From the NCBI GenBank assembly GCA_036345935.2, contig JADWOT020000008.1:15268655-15332654 (forward strand): a DNA stretch of 64,000 nt, read 5' to 3'. Positions 43,392-54,827 of the stretch are shown here, in pieces. The notes below the pieces were generated by a model. That model was not told the DNA's origin, ran no database searches, and saw only the letters and a list, made by a program, of their open reading frames with translations. Origin of the DNA: Taenia hydatigena. Taxonomy: Eukaryota; Platyhelminthes; Cestoda; Cyclophyllidea; Taeniidae. The first letter of the stretch is position 1; each line of letters begins with the position of its first letter. The position numbers and the translations under genes are program-made.

Positions 43392-46300
43392 GTTAGTTGG
43401 AATTTCCAAACGTTAATGTAGGTTGACGTCGGGACGGTAGCCTGCACGACGATGGTTCCAGACATAAAAATGTAGCAGAGGAATTTCACACCTCAAAATA
43501 TACTCTGCATAAACTGAATGATTCCTTATTAAACCGTAAGAAAGAAGGCTAGGAAGGAACATCTTTTGCACAGGAAGGATAATTTTGAGACGCGTTCACG
43601 TTAGAAAATAAGCAGTTGCTGTTTAATTTCAACTAGTTATCTCGACTTGAAACATAGAGATAAAGAAAGATGGTGGCAGAGACAAGATTAAACTAGGTAA
43701 AAGGATAATTAACCTCGCAAACTGACGCAGAGTAGAAAAACCCAACAGGGAATGACATAAGAGAATATTCTTCAAAAAAAAAACGCTTTCCATGTTTTAT
43801 GGAAACGAACAGGGAGGTGACATTGAACTAGGCAGTGATTCTCAAATACGATTGAAGCGCCAACTATAGTGAGACTTTAGTCAATCATATACCCACAATA
43901 TCGAAGAAAAGCACCTTTTTCAGCACTCAAGGTAAAGGACGCCATCTTAACTGCCCATGTGATGGCATGGGTGAACAAATGCAGGAATTAACCCTTACAC
44001 ATGTAATTCCGTGTACTAAAAATAGCAGCTCCAGGCTCATCAGGAAGTTGGTGAATATGGGAGGATGAATTGCCTTGTTTGCAATTAAATATCCACCATT
44101 GCACACTTCCTTGGTCTACTTGGACATCACTTCCCGTTAATTCTTTTTCTGAGTAATCCCGAACAAGAGTCGTAATTGTCCACAGACTAGAGATATCCTA
44201 CAGCCATTTCAGTCTGTTAAGCTAAATCAATCCGTTCGCTCTCGCCATTCGGTGGAAATACTCATCACAAATGGTGAAAAAATGCTTGTCACGCACATGT
44301 GACACCGAGTTTAAGCACGAAAACTGGCACGCAACGTACAGGAAACACATATAGCAGTTGTGTCAACTAGAAGAAAGATGCGCCTAATACGGCAAATGAC
44401 AAACACGACCTCAGCTTTTCCTTTTGGTGGCTTAGAAACGTTGAGGCGAAGAGGGTAATCTTGGTAACATTGGGAGGAGGTGAAAATGAGAGCAAGGAAA
44501 ACCCCAACTTGACCAATGAATTTAGCAGTAGCTCCCTAGTATGATCCAACAGCAATAACTATGTGTAACAAATGGGCCCTTTCATACACATTGGGTATTT
44601 TCCGAAGGGGTACAATGACATCAGTTTAACACCAGTAGTTAGTGGAAAAGAGGACTACAGTCGGTTTGGCGTCTATGCAAACAAAAGGACGCTTTGAGAT
44701 GCGGCCATGTGTGAGTGACCCTCATTATAGGTTTCCAAACGTTGTTTGTTTGCGACCATCGCAGCAATATGGTGAAAGCTTCAAGACTGCAGGTTATTCT
44801 CAAACTTGTAGACACGAGCCACTGATAAGAGGATAGACTGGAAGCAAAGGATAGGCAGCATGCCCTTACACTAGAGATCGTGGGGAATAGGACCGAGAGG
44901 GATGCACCGTTTTGTGTTGTCCACTTTTGACAATAAGCGCATTCTTCAACTTAACCAGCCCCTAAAAATGCGTGTTGCAAATGATATCCTTCAAAATTTT
45001 GAGTTGGAAAGCTGCCTGAGGCTTTGGAGATGGTTGCTATATTTTCCCTTGACCACCAAACAACGGGATTTTCCTTTTTTTGATCTGCGATCAGCTTGAC
45101 TTGTGGCAGATAGGGGTGAAAATTAAGCAACTTCTTCAATAACCCAGCCTCATGTGGCGAAAACTGAACTCGACGTACGCGAATAACTTACAGTGAAATT
45201 GTGGACAGATTATGCAAGCTTTGGAACAAATAGGGGGTAGCCTTAAATGCTAGTCGAAACGGCAAATAAGCCAACAACTGACAAGTTCCCTTCCTAGAAA
45301 AAAGTTAGCAATAGAAAGTCCTGCATCTTTACTGCATTAACTTCAACCAACCTGTCAGCATGACATCGAGAGAGCCCAACGACGGTAAACTTACAGACTT
45401 ACCTTCAACATGTCAATCATTCCCCATTTGGGCTTCCGAGATTCCTAGTCGAAACTAGCCGTAAGGTTTGGAGATCGAGGCGCTTTCTAAGCAGATTCGT
45501 CTTATTTATTTTAGGAAATATCCGGTCGTACATTTGCCCTAAAGTTAAGACCGATAAGATTTAGCAACTTGCCACCCTCCGACGATTCGATGTTTCAATA
45601 CTTTAACCCATCCCCAGGGAAAAAACGCTGGAACTCTAAAAAGTTAAACAGAATGTTTTGAAGAAACAACAATTAAGCCAAAAATTGGCTACCAAGAAAT
45701 CATTACGTCTTTAAAGAAAGTTTGCAACGATGGCTCGTGAAACGCGATTGCCTATAGGAGCATATTAAAAGGCACAGAAATGTATTAGTCCACTGCGACA
45801 AGAGGTCTTACTGCGCTCGGTACTACTTTCGTCTGATTGTGAAAACTAAGGAGAATTTACGTAACCTTGGCATGATTTAAGGTTACCTCCATCACGAATG
45901 TTAATTAGGCGCCAAAGCAGCAGGATCCTCATGGCAAAATGCGTTGAGTGGGATTCTAGAAGAGGAGCAGTGGGAAAACACACTCCACAGAAGTGCACCA
46001 AGCATACTCATTCAGCTGATGAAGCCGCAAACATTATGACGAAGATTCATCGTCTTCATTAGCATCTTCCTCTGCGAAGAGTAAGTACGCTCCTCATAGT
46101 GAAACCCGAGCGAGGGCGTAATTACCCACATGCAACGCACTAACAGATGGAAGTGAGCGTTAAGGAGCACCACTATGTTGTTCCCTATCTCTTCCACATG
46201 TGCTACACAAGTGTGATGTTGGGTTATGTTCCTCAACATCAGACGAAGGAACACATCGTTAGTGGTCACAGCATGATCAACCGTCTCAGCACCCAACACC

Positions 46301-48208
46301 CACCACCCACACTGCAGCTGTTAGGCCTAGGAAACTCAGACGACCAATTCTTATGCATGCACGCAAAAGTGTGTTCATGAGTGTTGAATGCTCTATAGGC
46401 CTAATTGTCTTCTTCAGGACATGTAAATCAGTTGGGTAAAAACTCTCCTTCCACAGAACGAAACAAAACAAAGCCGGTTCGTGAGAGGATGTCCCTTCTA
46501 TTTAGGCTGTGGAATGCAAAAAGGAAAGATGGGTAACGACCTCACCTCGCCTTTTGTATTCCCTCCTCATTTAGCACCCTCGCGTTATTACTAGACAGTC
46601 ACATTAGAAAAAGGTAGACCGACCGGAAGTAAATGCCGAATAGAAAGAATGTGGTTAAGGCAGTGTTTTTCGTTATCATCTACATTACCCACTTGACAAG
46701 GGCGGAAAAGATTATGGGTTTTATTGATGAGGCCTTTTGTAGGCATCGTAATTTGGTTGCTGCATCAAAACAGCGCAAACCACAACCAAGGAGGTAATTA
46801 GGCATTATGCAAGGTGCCATCGAATCCAAGCGAAAGACAAAAAAGACAATAGCAGCAGTCACGCGTGCTGCAACAAGAGCCACTCAGTCGACACGTAAAA
46901 ATGCAGATTTTCCGTAGCTGACGCACACGTCAGCTGCGCTTTTTTCAGCTCTTTATTCCACACTGGCTCGATTTTAGCGACAGTGCGTCCACGGGACCAG
47001 CACCAATGTCGTGGGCCGGGTGCATTGACACCGAGAGTCGCCAGCGTGATGGACGGAGCCATCAATTGAGAGGGAGTTTCTCACAAACTTTTGGTCCGTT
47101 CATGAAAATACTGAAGTTAGCAAAAAAATCTTTATAAATCACAAAACGAAATAGGAACACAGTAAAATACATATTGAAACGACTCTGAAATTCGCATTTG
47201 CGTTCAGAGTGGATGTGGTTTTCCTTTCAGCAGCAACAGGAATCACCATGATGTTAGAGATGGCAGCAAGTTACGAGTGAAGAATCAAATAACCTGGAGG
47301 ATGAAAAGCTGCTATTTTAGTAGATACAACAGTTTGCATCGTTTGTGTTGGCATTTGACAGAACACACTCCTCTCTCTGCGCCACAACACGTGGTTGGTA
47401 AGGAGCGGCAAGGCAATCGAGGTCTATCCGGGGTAGCAATGATTCATTATGACACCTCGAGTTTGTCAGGAGTGAAGCTGCCAAGTTAAACAAGTAGGCA
47501 GAATAGAGTTACCATCGTGGATACACTAAAATCTTCACTTATTTGTGCCAGCCCAATCGTCATGTCAGAACCCACACATTACGCAGCTTTATAGGAGGTT
47601 AAGTGGATTTGAAGTGGAAGTAAAGAATGAGACTGTTCATGTATGAACAAAGAAACACCTAGATAGAAACGATTAAGGTTCCAGTGGAGGCAGATTCTGT
47701 TGGCGGTCTCAGAGAAGGAGTCTTTCAAACCTATTTACACATTTTTGCGTTACGAATGGCGCCCACCATGACTTGTGGCGTTCGGAGATCCACATAAATG
47801 AAGGCTGGAAAGGCAAAACGCCTCTTGTTCCATTCCAGTGAGTTGTTTTTATCAAAAGCCCATCTGAACATAAGCAGATACTTCAGAAGTACGAAAATTA
47901 CTGTTAACACGCCATGGCGCAATACCTGTAATCTAATAAGTTCAAACGGTCCCATTGACATTTGAGACTATCTAATTGACTTAACCCACCTTGGAGGACA
48001 TCTTTCCAAGCATTCCTAATTTTTTTGCGGGAGAAGCAAATTGTCTTCTGGCACTCTCGAGAGCTTCCAATGGTCCGGCAGCAAGATAATGAGACAGTAA
48101 TCAAAAACTGATTTATGGGGATAAGATTATCCAAAGTTGAAAGAAGATATCTTTTTTAAAAGGACAGGAGACGTTGATTGTCGCCTGAACTCCAATAGAA
48201 CACCTTAC

Positions 48209-48365
48209 CAAGGTAAATGATTACACGAAGACTGAATAACATACCGCCGAACAGGACAGCAGCTAAATCATTTAAGTGAATAATGCAGGATTTATCTAAA
48301 GATCGCAGATGTAACAAATATAGAAGTGGTGTGGTTATACCACATGGCGAAAAACGTTTGCACAA
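48209..48365 (-). other. exon-like segment of a possible membrane protein
   Basis: This - strand frame is bounded by a CTCTACAG acceptor and a GTAAGG donor, reading HLNDLAAVLFGGMLFSLRV in its second half. A following frame at about 48020-48107 could continue it in phase 1 with VFDYCLIILLPDHWKLSRV and end in TAG. AT-rich DNA often yields hydrophobic frames by chance, so support is weak. Confidence 0.25.
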
Positions 48366-50203
48366 TTTTTTGAGATGGCTCACTGTAGAGACTGGGTATC
48401 CAGTTGAGCCGTGTTTATCCTAAGCTGCAGAAACTGAATTGGGAAGATTTACATATCACAGAGATGCTTCAAATCCATTCGATTTGCACCACCTTCATTA
48501 ACACCGCTTCTTTCGCTAAACGACGAGAAATTATGTGCCGCCACTTAGTGCTGAAATAATGCCACGAGATCATCGTGCTAAGAACACCTGGCAACGGTCA
48601 AAAAGTTCTCGAGTGTTTTTGTCGTACTCAATAGGCGGGCAGGAAAAGTCATAGTTATAGCAAAGAGAGGGGCTCCCACCAAAATGCGACATTACAAAAT
48701 GACAGACAGTAGACATCGAGGACCATCACTTGGCTTCCCATCACCCCTTCTACATGTCCAACTTGAGGAGGGAATCAGACGTAGACAGCACTGGTGATCT
48801 TCACGTGATCCACCAATTACCAACGACCATCAACCAGCACACCACCCACCGCCCACCTCCACCTCTGAGACAATTCATCCGTTACTCCCGGAAACCCAGG
48901 CAACCAATCCCTTTGCCTGTGCGTAATGGATTCCTTACGCCTGCTTAATTCGTTTCGTTGTGCTGCACAAGGCTGCAAACTCAACTGTCACCCCAGGAGT
49001 GCCCTCTTCGTGAGATCCAGGCAACTGCAACTCAACTACTTGGTACAACTGAAATTTGTGCAAGGGGAGCTCTTCCCTGCTAGTAAAAACCAGGACAGAT
49101 AAATCAGCTAAAACTGGTTTTTACAAAGTGGCGAAAAACAAAGGAATGGGTCACAAGAAGACACTCTTTAACACAAATCCTACAACAAGACGTATGCACA
49201 GCAAATAGTTAGGAAAAAACCTTCGACGGAAGGTTAGCTGATCAGGGGTTGATCCCTTACTTCCAGAAAAATTTTTAACAAAAGTAGAGTAAATATCTGG
49301 CTTATTTTTTACTGTTTATATGAATATTTGAAGTGGATTTCAACCATAGCTCAAAATTAATTGCAAAGTCACCGTATGTGACGAGTGTCTGAGGATTAAC
49401 CTAGACAGCATAAATTTTAGAAACAGTATGCAGAGAATACATGAAGACAAAACCTACATCCCAAAAAATTACTCAGCATTTCCATGGTAGACCCTACACG
49501 TCCAAAAGTTTCATTAAGAGTAAGAAACCATGAATATCAGGCAGGGCGCCTCAATAAGTGTGCATTTAAAGGGAACAAGCTTGTTGCATTAGAATAGCCA
49601 TAGGTCGGATAGAGCAATTGGGACAGTCAGCAATTTCCTCATTTATGGCATCACTACAAAAATCACCTAATTGCACAATCAGTATCAGCAAATAAGATTA
49701 CCTCCACAGGCCGTTGACATCCTTATTCCTCTACAAGATCCCTTCGCGAAACACGTAGTCGGCCCGAGACAATAAAGTCGAAATATTGAAAAACTTTGGA
49801 TGTGTTCGTCAAATGTCTAAAATATGATTTTAAGAGCATCTAGTGTGGGGGCAGCTACCAGCATGAACTTATTTTGCTGTTAGAACATTGATACGGAATC
49901 CGGGAAAATACATCATCCCTCAAGTCCGTAAACATTTCAGAAACCGAAACAACTCGCCTTAATTAATAGCCCAGTTTGGGGGGCTGATAGCTCCAATACG
50001 TTGATGAAAACTTCACGTGGAAGGGAAAAAGCGCCTAAAGCCCAAACCACCATTCCAGCCACCAAACGCTAGCATTGCGGGCTCCATTCTCAATGACCAC
50101 ATTAAGGTCATTAAGTATACTATAAAAACAAGAAAAGTTTTATTAGGCAAGAAAGTTTTATACCTCCCTTTTATGAAACATCTTTAAATATTTTTTAACA
50201 TAC

Positions 50204-50715
50204 TATAGCGTCCCGAGGCTCCCCCGAAAAGAAAAGAAGGCAGAATGCTAAGGTGAATGTATATATTCAACAGACAGAGGGAATTAAGCTGCTGGCATGG
50301 CTCGGAGGTCATCCCACGCAGCTAGGGCAATACAGCCGCCTCTGCCACCCTAGCCAAAACCGGTAGTTCCAACAAACAAAGTACTACATTGCCCCTCTCT
50401 TATTTCGAGCGTCGTCCTTAACGCGCTCTTTAATACACCCTCCGCGTTAGCTATCATAACGTAGTCAGTGCTGCAAGGAGCACCTACAAGCTAAACATGC
50501 CAGTCGCCGACATTATACGTGTGTAGTACTTTGTTTGTTGGAACTACGGGTTTCGGTCAAGGTCACAGAGGTGGCCATATTGCTCTAGCTGCGTGGGCTG
50601 GCCTCCAAGCCATGCCAGCAGCCTATTTCCCTTTGTCCGTTGAATATATATATATATATATTCTACCCTAGCATTCTGCCTACTTTTGCCTTCGAGGGAG
50701 CCTCGGGACGCTACA
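50204..50715 (+). repeat. LTR-like fold-back unit, copy 1
   Basis: The arms at about 50204-50386 and 50524-50715 are imperfect inverted repeats. They share the terminal CCGAGGCTCCC, GGCAGAATGCTA, CCACGCAGCTAG and AACAAACAAAGTACTA blocks and surround a unique core. A short (TA)n lies near 50644-50661. Confidence 0.85.
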
Positions 50716-50731
50716 TTGTTGGTAGCAGAAA
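50716..50731 (+). other. primer-binding-site-like sequence (initiator tRNA-Met)
   Basis: TGGTAGCAGA at 50720-50729, a few bases after the unit 1 end, is complementary to the 3' terminal UCUGCUACCA of animal initiator tRNA-Met. Position and match are those of a retrotransposon minus-strand primer site. Confidence 0.55.
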
Positions 50732-51113
50732 GCGGACCCGACTCTATAGGGCGTATTCTCCCGATCTCTACCGCCTGCGGCATGTTGCAGCGGTGCGAAA
50801 GAAGTGCATGTGCGACGAATGGGCCACGAACGACGTCCACTCCCGGCATCTACCCCATCTCGGTGTTCTACAAGAAAGCTGTCAACAACTGAAGCGAAAC
50901 TAACCACGGACCACCTGGAAAGTTTCCTTACAAAGATACCCCTAATATGCTTGATTAAGGAGATCAGCGTGCTAACGCTTCTCCTACGGACATACTGATG
51001 GTCGGCAGAACCACTTATTCTGAACTTTCTTTCCAAGCCAAGCGAAACTCGAAGTGCAATACACTTTAAAGAGGGATCACTGACGTTGGTGTCAAGCCTC
51101 GCCTCAATCGCGT
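50716..51113. other. spacer of the compound element
   Basis: This is 398 bp of GC-richer sequence between the inverted units. Open frames run across it on both strands, including a - strand frame of 175 codons (50680-51207) that begins in the (TA)n tract. None resembles gag, protease, reverse transcriptase or integrase. Confidence 0.5.
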
Positions 51114-51165
51114 TGTAGCTTCTCGAGGCTCCCTCGAAGGCAAAAGAGGGCTGAATGCTAGGGTA

Positions 51166-51207
<42 letters not shown>

Positions 51208-51643
51208 CGGACAAAGGGAAATAGGCTGCTGGCATGGCTTGGAGGCCAGCCCACGCAGCTAGAGCAATATGGCCACCTCTGTGACCTTGACCGAAACCCG
51301 TAGTTCCAACAAACAAAGTACTACACACGTATAATGTCGGCGACTGGCATGTTTAGCTTGTAGGTGCTCCTTGCAGCACTGACTACGTTATGATAGCTAA
51401 CGCGGAGGGTGTATTAAAGAGCGCGTTAAGGACGACGCTCGAAATAAGAGAGGGGCAATGTAGTACTTTGTTTGTTGGAACTACCGGTTTTGGCTAGGGT
51501 GGCAGAGGCGGCTGTATTGCCCTAGCTGCGTGGGATGACCTCCGAGCCATGCCAGCAGCTTAATTCCCTCTGTCTGTTGAATATATACATTCACCTTAGC
51601 ATTCTGTCTTTCTTTGCTCTTAAGGGAGCCTTGGGACACCACA
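51114..51643 (-). repeat. LTR-like fold-back unit, copy 2 (inverted)
   Basis: Reverse-complement copy of unit 1. Its arms are about 51114-51323 and 51461-51643, and its core 51324-51460 mirrors the core of copy 1. The longer (TA)n tract accounts for most of the size difference. Confidence 0.85.
51168..51203. repeat. (TA)n microsatellite
   Basis: About 18 TA units inside copy 2, against about 9 at the matching place in copy 1. Confidence 0.9.
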
Positions 51644-52338
51644 AACACTTTTTGTTGGATTTTGCAATCTGACTTGCATCATGCTATTCGTACAAAGGAT
51701 AGAGCACATATTGATGTAAATCTGTGAAGGACTCCGCATTTATTGACAAATTTTAATGATACAATTGTAGCGCACTCATCTTTTGCTTTATATTTTTATA
51801 AATACTTGGAGAACAAATGCACTGGTAAGAGTGAAGCATATTTAGAGTTTTGCATTAATGAGAAACAGTAGAGACCTAAGTAGAGCAGAGTGCTGGATCC
51901 CTGACTATTTTCAAGAATCAGATTGTTTAATTGCGTGATTTATTTGCTTGCTCATCTCTTTTTAAAAGGTGCATTTTAAATAAATTTTGTTCTGCATTGA
52001 TACCGCTTTTGAAAAATTCTAGCATCGAATGTCACAGCGTACGTCGATAAATGGAATAGAACTAATTTTCTATGTACGCTTTTGAAATTATTGACTGCTA
52101 ATTCTTGCCAAATACTTTGAATGATGATAGTTTTAACTCGCTTAACACGATGCGGGTGTTTTTTTGGTGGTGTCCTTTTTGCCTACGATGAGTAAAGGCA
52201 GAGATGCAGGTTTGCACGAAGAATTTCAAGATGATTTAAGGTAGTTCACTATGCTAAGCTTTTATTTTTAGCCACAGCGAGTGCATTGATGAAAGATTTA
52301 GTTCATGTAAGCATTTTGCAGTCTCTTTTTTTTCAGTT
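51644..52338. other. upstream region of NELF-E
   Basis: AT-rich, with no coding block. It should contain the promoter or outron of the NELF-E gene. Its last 14 bases form a strong 3' splice acceptor. Confidence 0.5.
52323..52338 (+). promoter_or_regulatory. 3' splice acceptor two bases before the NELF-E start
   Basis: A run of pyrimidines followed by CAG ends at 52336, leaving TT before the ATG at 52339. This fits spliced-leader trans-splicing or a 5'UTR cis-intron. Confidence 0.6.
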
Positions 52339-53420
52339 ATGCCCCTAATGTCCAATCAGCTCTCTGAAGAAGAAATCGCTTTGCGGACCGAAATGAAGTT
52401 ACTGAAACAGGCAGTAATGCGTATTTTTTAAATAGCTTGCAGAAAAAGCTTCTTAGTGATTTGAACCAGGAATTGGTTTCGCAACGTGTTAAACCTGAAC
52501 CACATGCAAAGCGTAGGTTGCTTATTGGTTCTTTCGAGCGTAAAAGCTTCCAGAACTACGGAGCAAGCAAAAGAGGAAGCAATGAAGTTGTTGAAGTCCG
52601 GAGCAATATCATTCGACACGGGAAATGAACGCCATGTCTTTAAACGGAAGTTGAAAGAATCCGACGGTGGTGATTCGGAGGATATTTCAGGTATGTGGAG
52701 GGCTTCTACTTTCATCCAAACATATGGTAGAACCGGGGAAGGGTAGGAAGTTCAGCCTCTACGACAATTTTGTCGCCGGCGAGCGAGTCAATCCGACCAT
52801 CCTGTCCACGAACAAGCAAAAGCCATCAGCAGCTCTTCATGACGGCCCACAGGACCGCCGGAACGACTTTGATAAACGAATGCCTCTGCATAAGCTTGGT
52901 TCGCCCGACTGTGAGGGTGAAGTTAGGAGGACTGCAGGAGGGTCTACCATCTACATTAGCTTCAATGACATCAACGAGGCGAGCGTGCGTGAAATCCTTG
53001 AACCTTACGGCCCCATTTTAAACATTCGCATTGACGAAAAAAAGTGGTGAGACTTAGTTCCAACGCATTTACCTTTAACGTCACGGGTTATCTCATTAGT
53101 GAAGAATGTTATGCAGTGGTCGGCATGGAAGGTGTCAGGTTTTTAGTAGGATCTTTATTCAAATGTCTTTTTAAATTCTAGTTACGGGTTTGTTACCTTG
53201 AAGTCACCTGAAGTTGCCGAGAAGGCTCTCATGGTTAGTTTTCCGCTTTTAAACTTTCCTTTTTCAAAGTGGACATTCTACTGACTTCTAATTTAGCTGG
53301 ATCGGACAAGATTCAACAATCATCGTTTGCGCGTAAATTACGCTCGGCGTCAGCATCGTGTGCATGATATGAATTTTGAAGATAACTTTGAGCGCTCATC
53401 TCTAAGACCTACACCTCGAG
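52339..53420 (+). CDS. NELFE: negative elongation factor E (NELF-E/RDBP), first six exons
   Basis: This is the RNA-binding subunit of NELF, which with DSIF holds Pol II in promoter-proximal pausing. Exons are 52339-52413, 52443-52512, 52547-52690, 52731-53046, 53182-53233 and 53297-53420, all phase-consistent. Evidence includes the N-terminus LSEEEIALRTEMKLLKQ, the TEQAKEEAMKLLKSGAIS block, which matches the family's TEQAKQLVKSGAIS signature, and KFSLYDNFV. One RRM carries RNP2 TIYISF (about 169-174) and RNP1 CYGFVTLK (about 202-209). The Arg/Asp repeat tract of vertebrate NELF-E is absent. The first three introns are only 29, 34 and 40 nt. The reading is open at the last donor (GTACGT, phase 1), so the C-terminus lies downstream. 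Confidence 0.88.
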
Positions 53421-54212
53421 GTACGTAGTTAATTTTCATGCTCCTAAGTGATGGCAACATTTTTGTTTCTAATATTTCACAATTAGTTTTTCATATTGCC
53501 ACCCGCGCATGTTTTGATCAAATCTATAGGCTAAAAATCCGTTTGAATCACTGGATGATAATTCGACCCCATTCTCATTCTCGATCGCACTTTCTGCCTT
53601 CTACTCATTAGACACCTGATTTCATAAGAAAATTTACACCTTAGTAGACGGAGAATTCCCTTTGCCTTAACTCGTCGCCACCTCCATTATTGCTAAATAT
53701 TTGGTGTGCCCTGCCCCGTGTTGATAGGAATGATGAAAGCCAAGCATCTAAGGGAAGCTGTGAAAACTACTTAATTACTGGACCCTCATCAACTTCCATA
53801 ACCCTTGAATGTTTTCTAATTTCTTCGCAACCTTCAAGTATCTTTATTGTGAAATATTACTTGATTCCTCGTCTCCACTTTTGATAGCGGACACTAATCC
53901 TTTCCTTGCACCCTTGAAATGTGGCATTAGAGGGCTTTATTTATCTAGGAAGGAGTTGGTGCTTGTTCCTCAAGCGTAATCATGCTTACTTTGATGATAC
54001 AACGATAGGAAGCCATCTCAGTTCCCTAAAATACTCAATTTCCTTTGATGTAACATCGATTACCTGGCTCGCATCTCCGTCCCACTATCAAGAAAACCAA
54101 GAGAAGCATAATAATTTCTACCTCAACTGATCGGACTACAATTTTCATCGTCGCCTCGATGGCACACAGAAGGAGAGAAAGGGATGATACATCCGAAATT
54201 AACCAAGCAGTG
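53421..54212 (+). other. NELF-E downstream intron with a possible 32-nt exon
   Basis: An exon candidate at 53728-53759 follows a TTGATAG acceptor and changes phase 1 to phase 0, which the distal exons need, but its donor GTGAAA is weak. The remainder shows nothing recognisable. Confidence 0.3.
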
Positions 54213-54827
54213 CTAGTACAATAACCTTCCACTATATTCCTCGGGTCTGGGCAGATCAATAACCTTGCAAGGGCGACAATCGACACTATACCCGTCCGAG
54301 GCGCGTAACAGCACTCTTGAGAAACCTGGAGGAATCCTAAAACTTTTATCCGCCCGAAATTCCTGCGCCACTACCGGGCAGGTGGAGGGATTGGGCTCAA
54401 GGGGGCTGGCGAATTCCATACCGTCGCGTGCTACCGCTTGCATCACTCGTCCAAGTTGACGGTTGGCGTCTCGCTGGCGTATGTGCCCGTACGCCGAGTA
54501 GCGCTCTTCACACCATGGACCGCCCACCGTGTTAACGGGGCAGATTTCGGCGGAGGCGGTGCGGCTGCGTCGACAGCGCATGTATTTTTCTATCCAATGC
54601 GCCTCATGACGCAGCATTGCTTGGGAGATGGTGGGAAGGATGCGGCGGTGCGAGGTTAAGGGGAGGCGCGCGTAGTTTCGGGGTGAGCTGAGTTTGTTGG
54701 CGGCGAAAAAGTCAATCCACGGCTGCTCCACCTCGTTGACGTGAATGTGTGCTGGCACCACATGGCTCTCCATATTCCGCTTGATTTGGTAGCCTGTAAA
54801 GAATGGCTCATGGCCTCTGTGCAACAT
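54213..54827 (-). CDS. uncharacterised 204-residue protein, single exon
   Basis: An uninterrupted 204-codon frame starts at the ATG at 54827 (an in-frame TAA lies 12 bases upstream) and ends in TAG at 54213. It is GC-richer than its surroundings, with codon use like the real exons of the window. The protein is basic and proline-rich without signal peptide, membrane segment or coiled coil. Distinct blocks are HVNEVEQPWIDFFAANKLSS, AMLRHEAHWIEKYMRCRR, VGGPWCEERYSAYGH and FRIPPGFSRVLLRASDGY. I do not recognise a family. The compact Trp/Tyr/Pro-rich style recalls ciliary or sperm microtubule-associated proteins, but this is only an impression. It sits antisense to, and probably inside an intron of, NELF-E. 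Confidence 0.65.
   Translation of the reverse strand: MLHRGHEPFFTGYQIKRNMESHVVPAHIHVNEVEQPWIDFFAANKLSSPRNYARLPLTSHRRILPTISQAMLRHEAHWIEKYMRCRRSRTASAEICPVNTVGGPWCEERYSAYGHIRQRDANRQLGRVMQAVARDGMEFASPLEPNPSTCPVVAQEFRADKSFRIPPGFSRVLLRASDGYSVDCRPCKVIDLPRPEEYSGRLLY

Larger units (their letters stand above)
38040..50203. other. 12-kb region without a defensible gene
   Basis: No open frame exceeds about 130 codons, and none shows a known domain. Three local exceptions are a GC-rich block at 42290-42480, an exon-like protein segment at 43301-43391 (+), and a set of hydrophobic exon-like frames at 47730-48383 (-). These are described under findings. The remainder is AT-rich single-copy-looking sequence. 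Confidence 0.5.
50204..51643. mobile_element. compound element of two inverted LTR-like fold-back units
   Basis: Two ~520-bp units flank a 398-bp spacer. Unit 2 is the reverse complement of unit 1 over its full length, including a ~137-bp unique core that looks almost identical, so the copies are recent. Units run from T(G/A)TAGC to GCTACA or CACCACA, the TG...CA form of long terminal repeats. Right after unit 1 comes TTGTTGGTAGCAGA. Its TGGTAGCAGA matches the 3' end of animal initiator tRNA-Met, as a retroelement primer-binding site would. There is no reverse transcriptase or integrase frame. I infer a non-autonomous LTR element (TRIM-like) or two nested solo LTRs. No exact target-site duplication was seen. 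Confidence 0.75.

Noticed and set aside
48730..48948. 72-codon + strand proline-rich frame
   Set aside because: Proline/histidine content comes from a CCA/CAC-rich patch; no splice context or homology is visible.
50680..51207. 175-codon - strand frame in the repeat
   Set aside because: It starts in the (TA)n tract and crosses from one repeat unit through the spacer into the other. It shows no gag or pol motif, so I treat it as chance.
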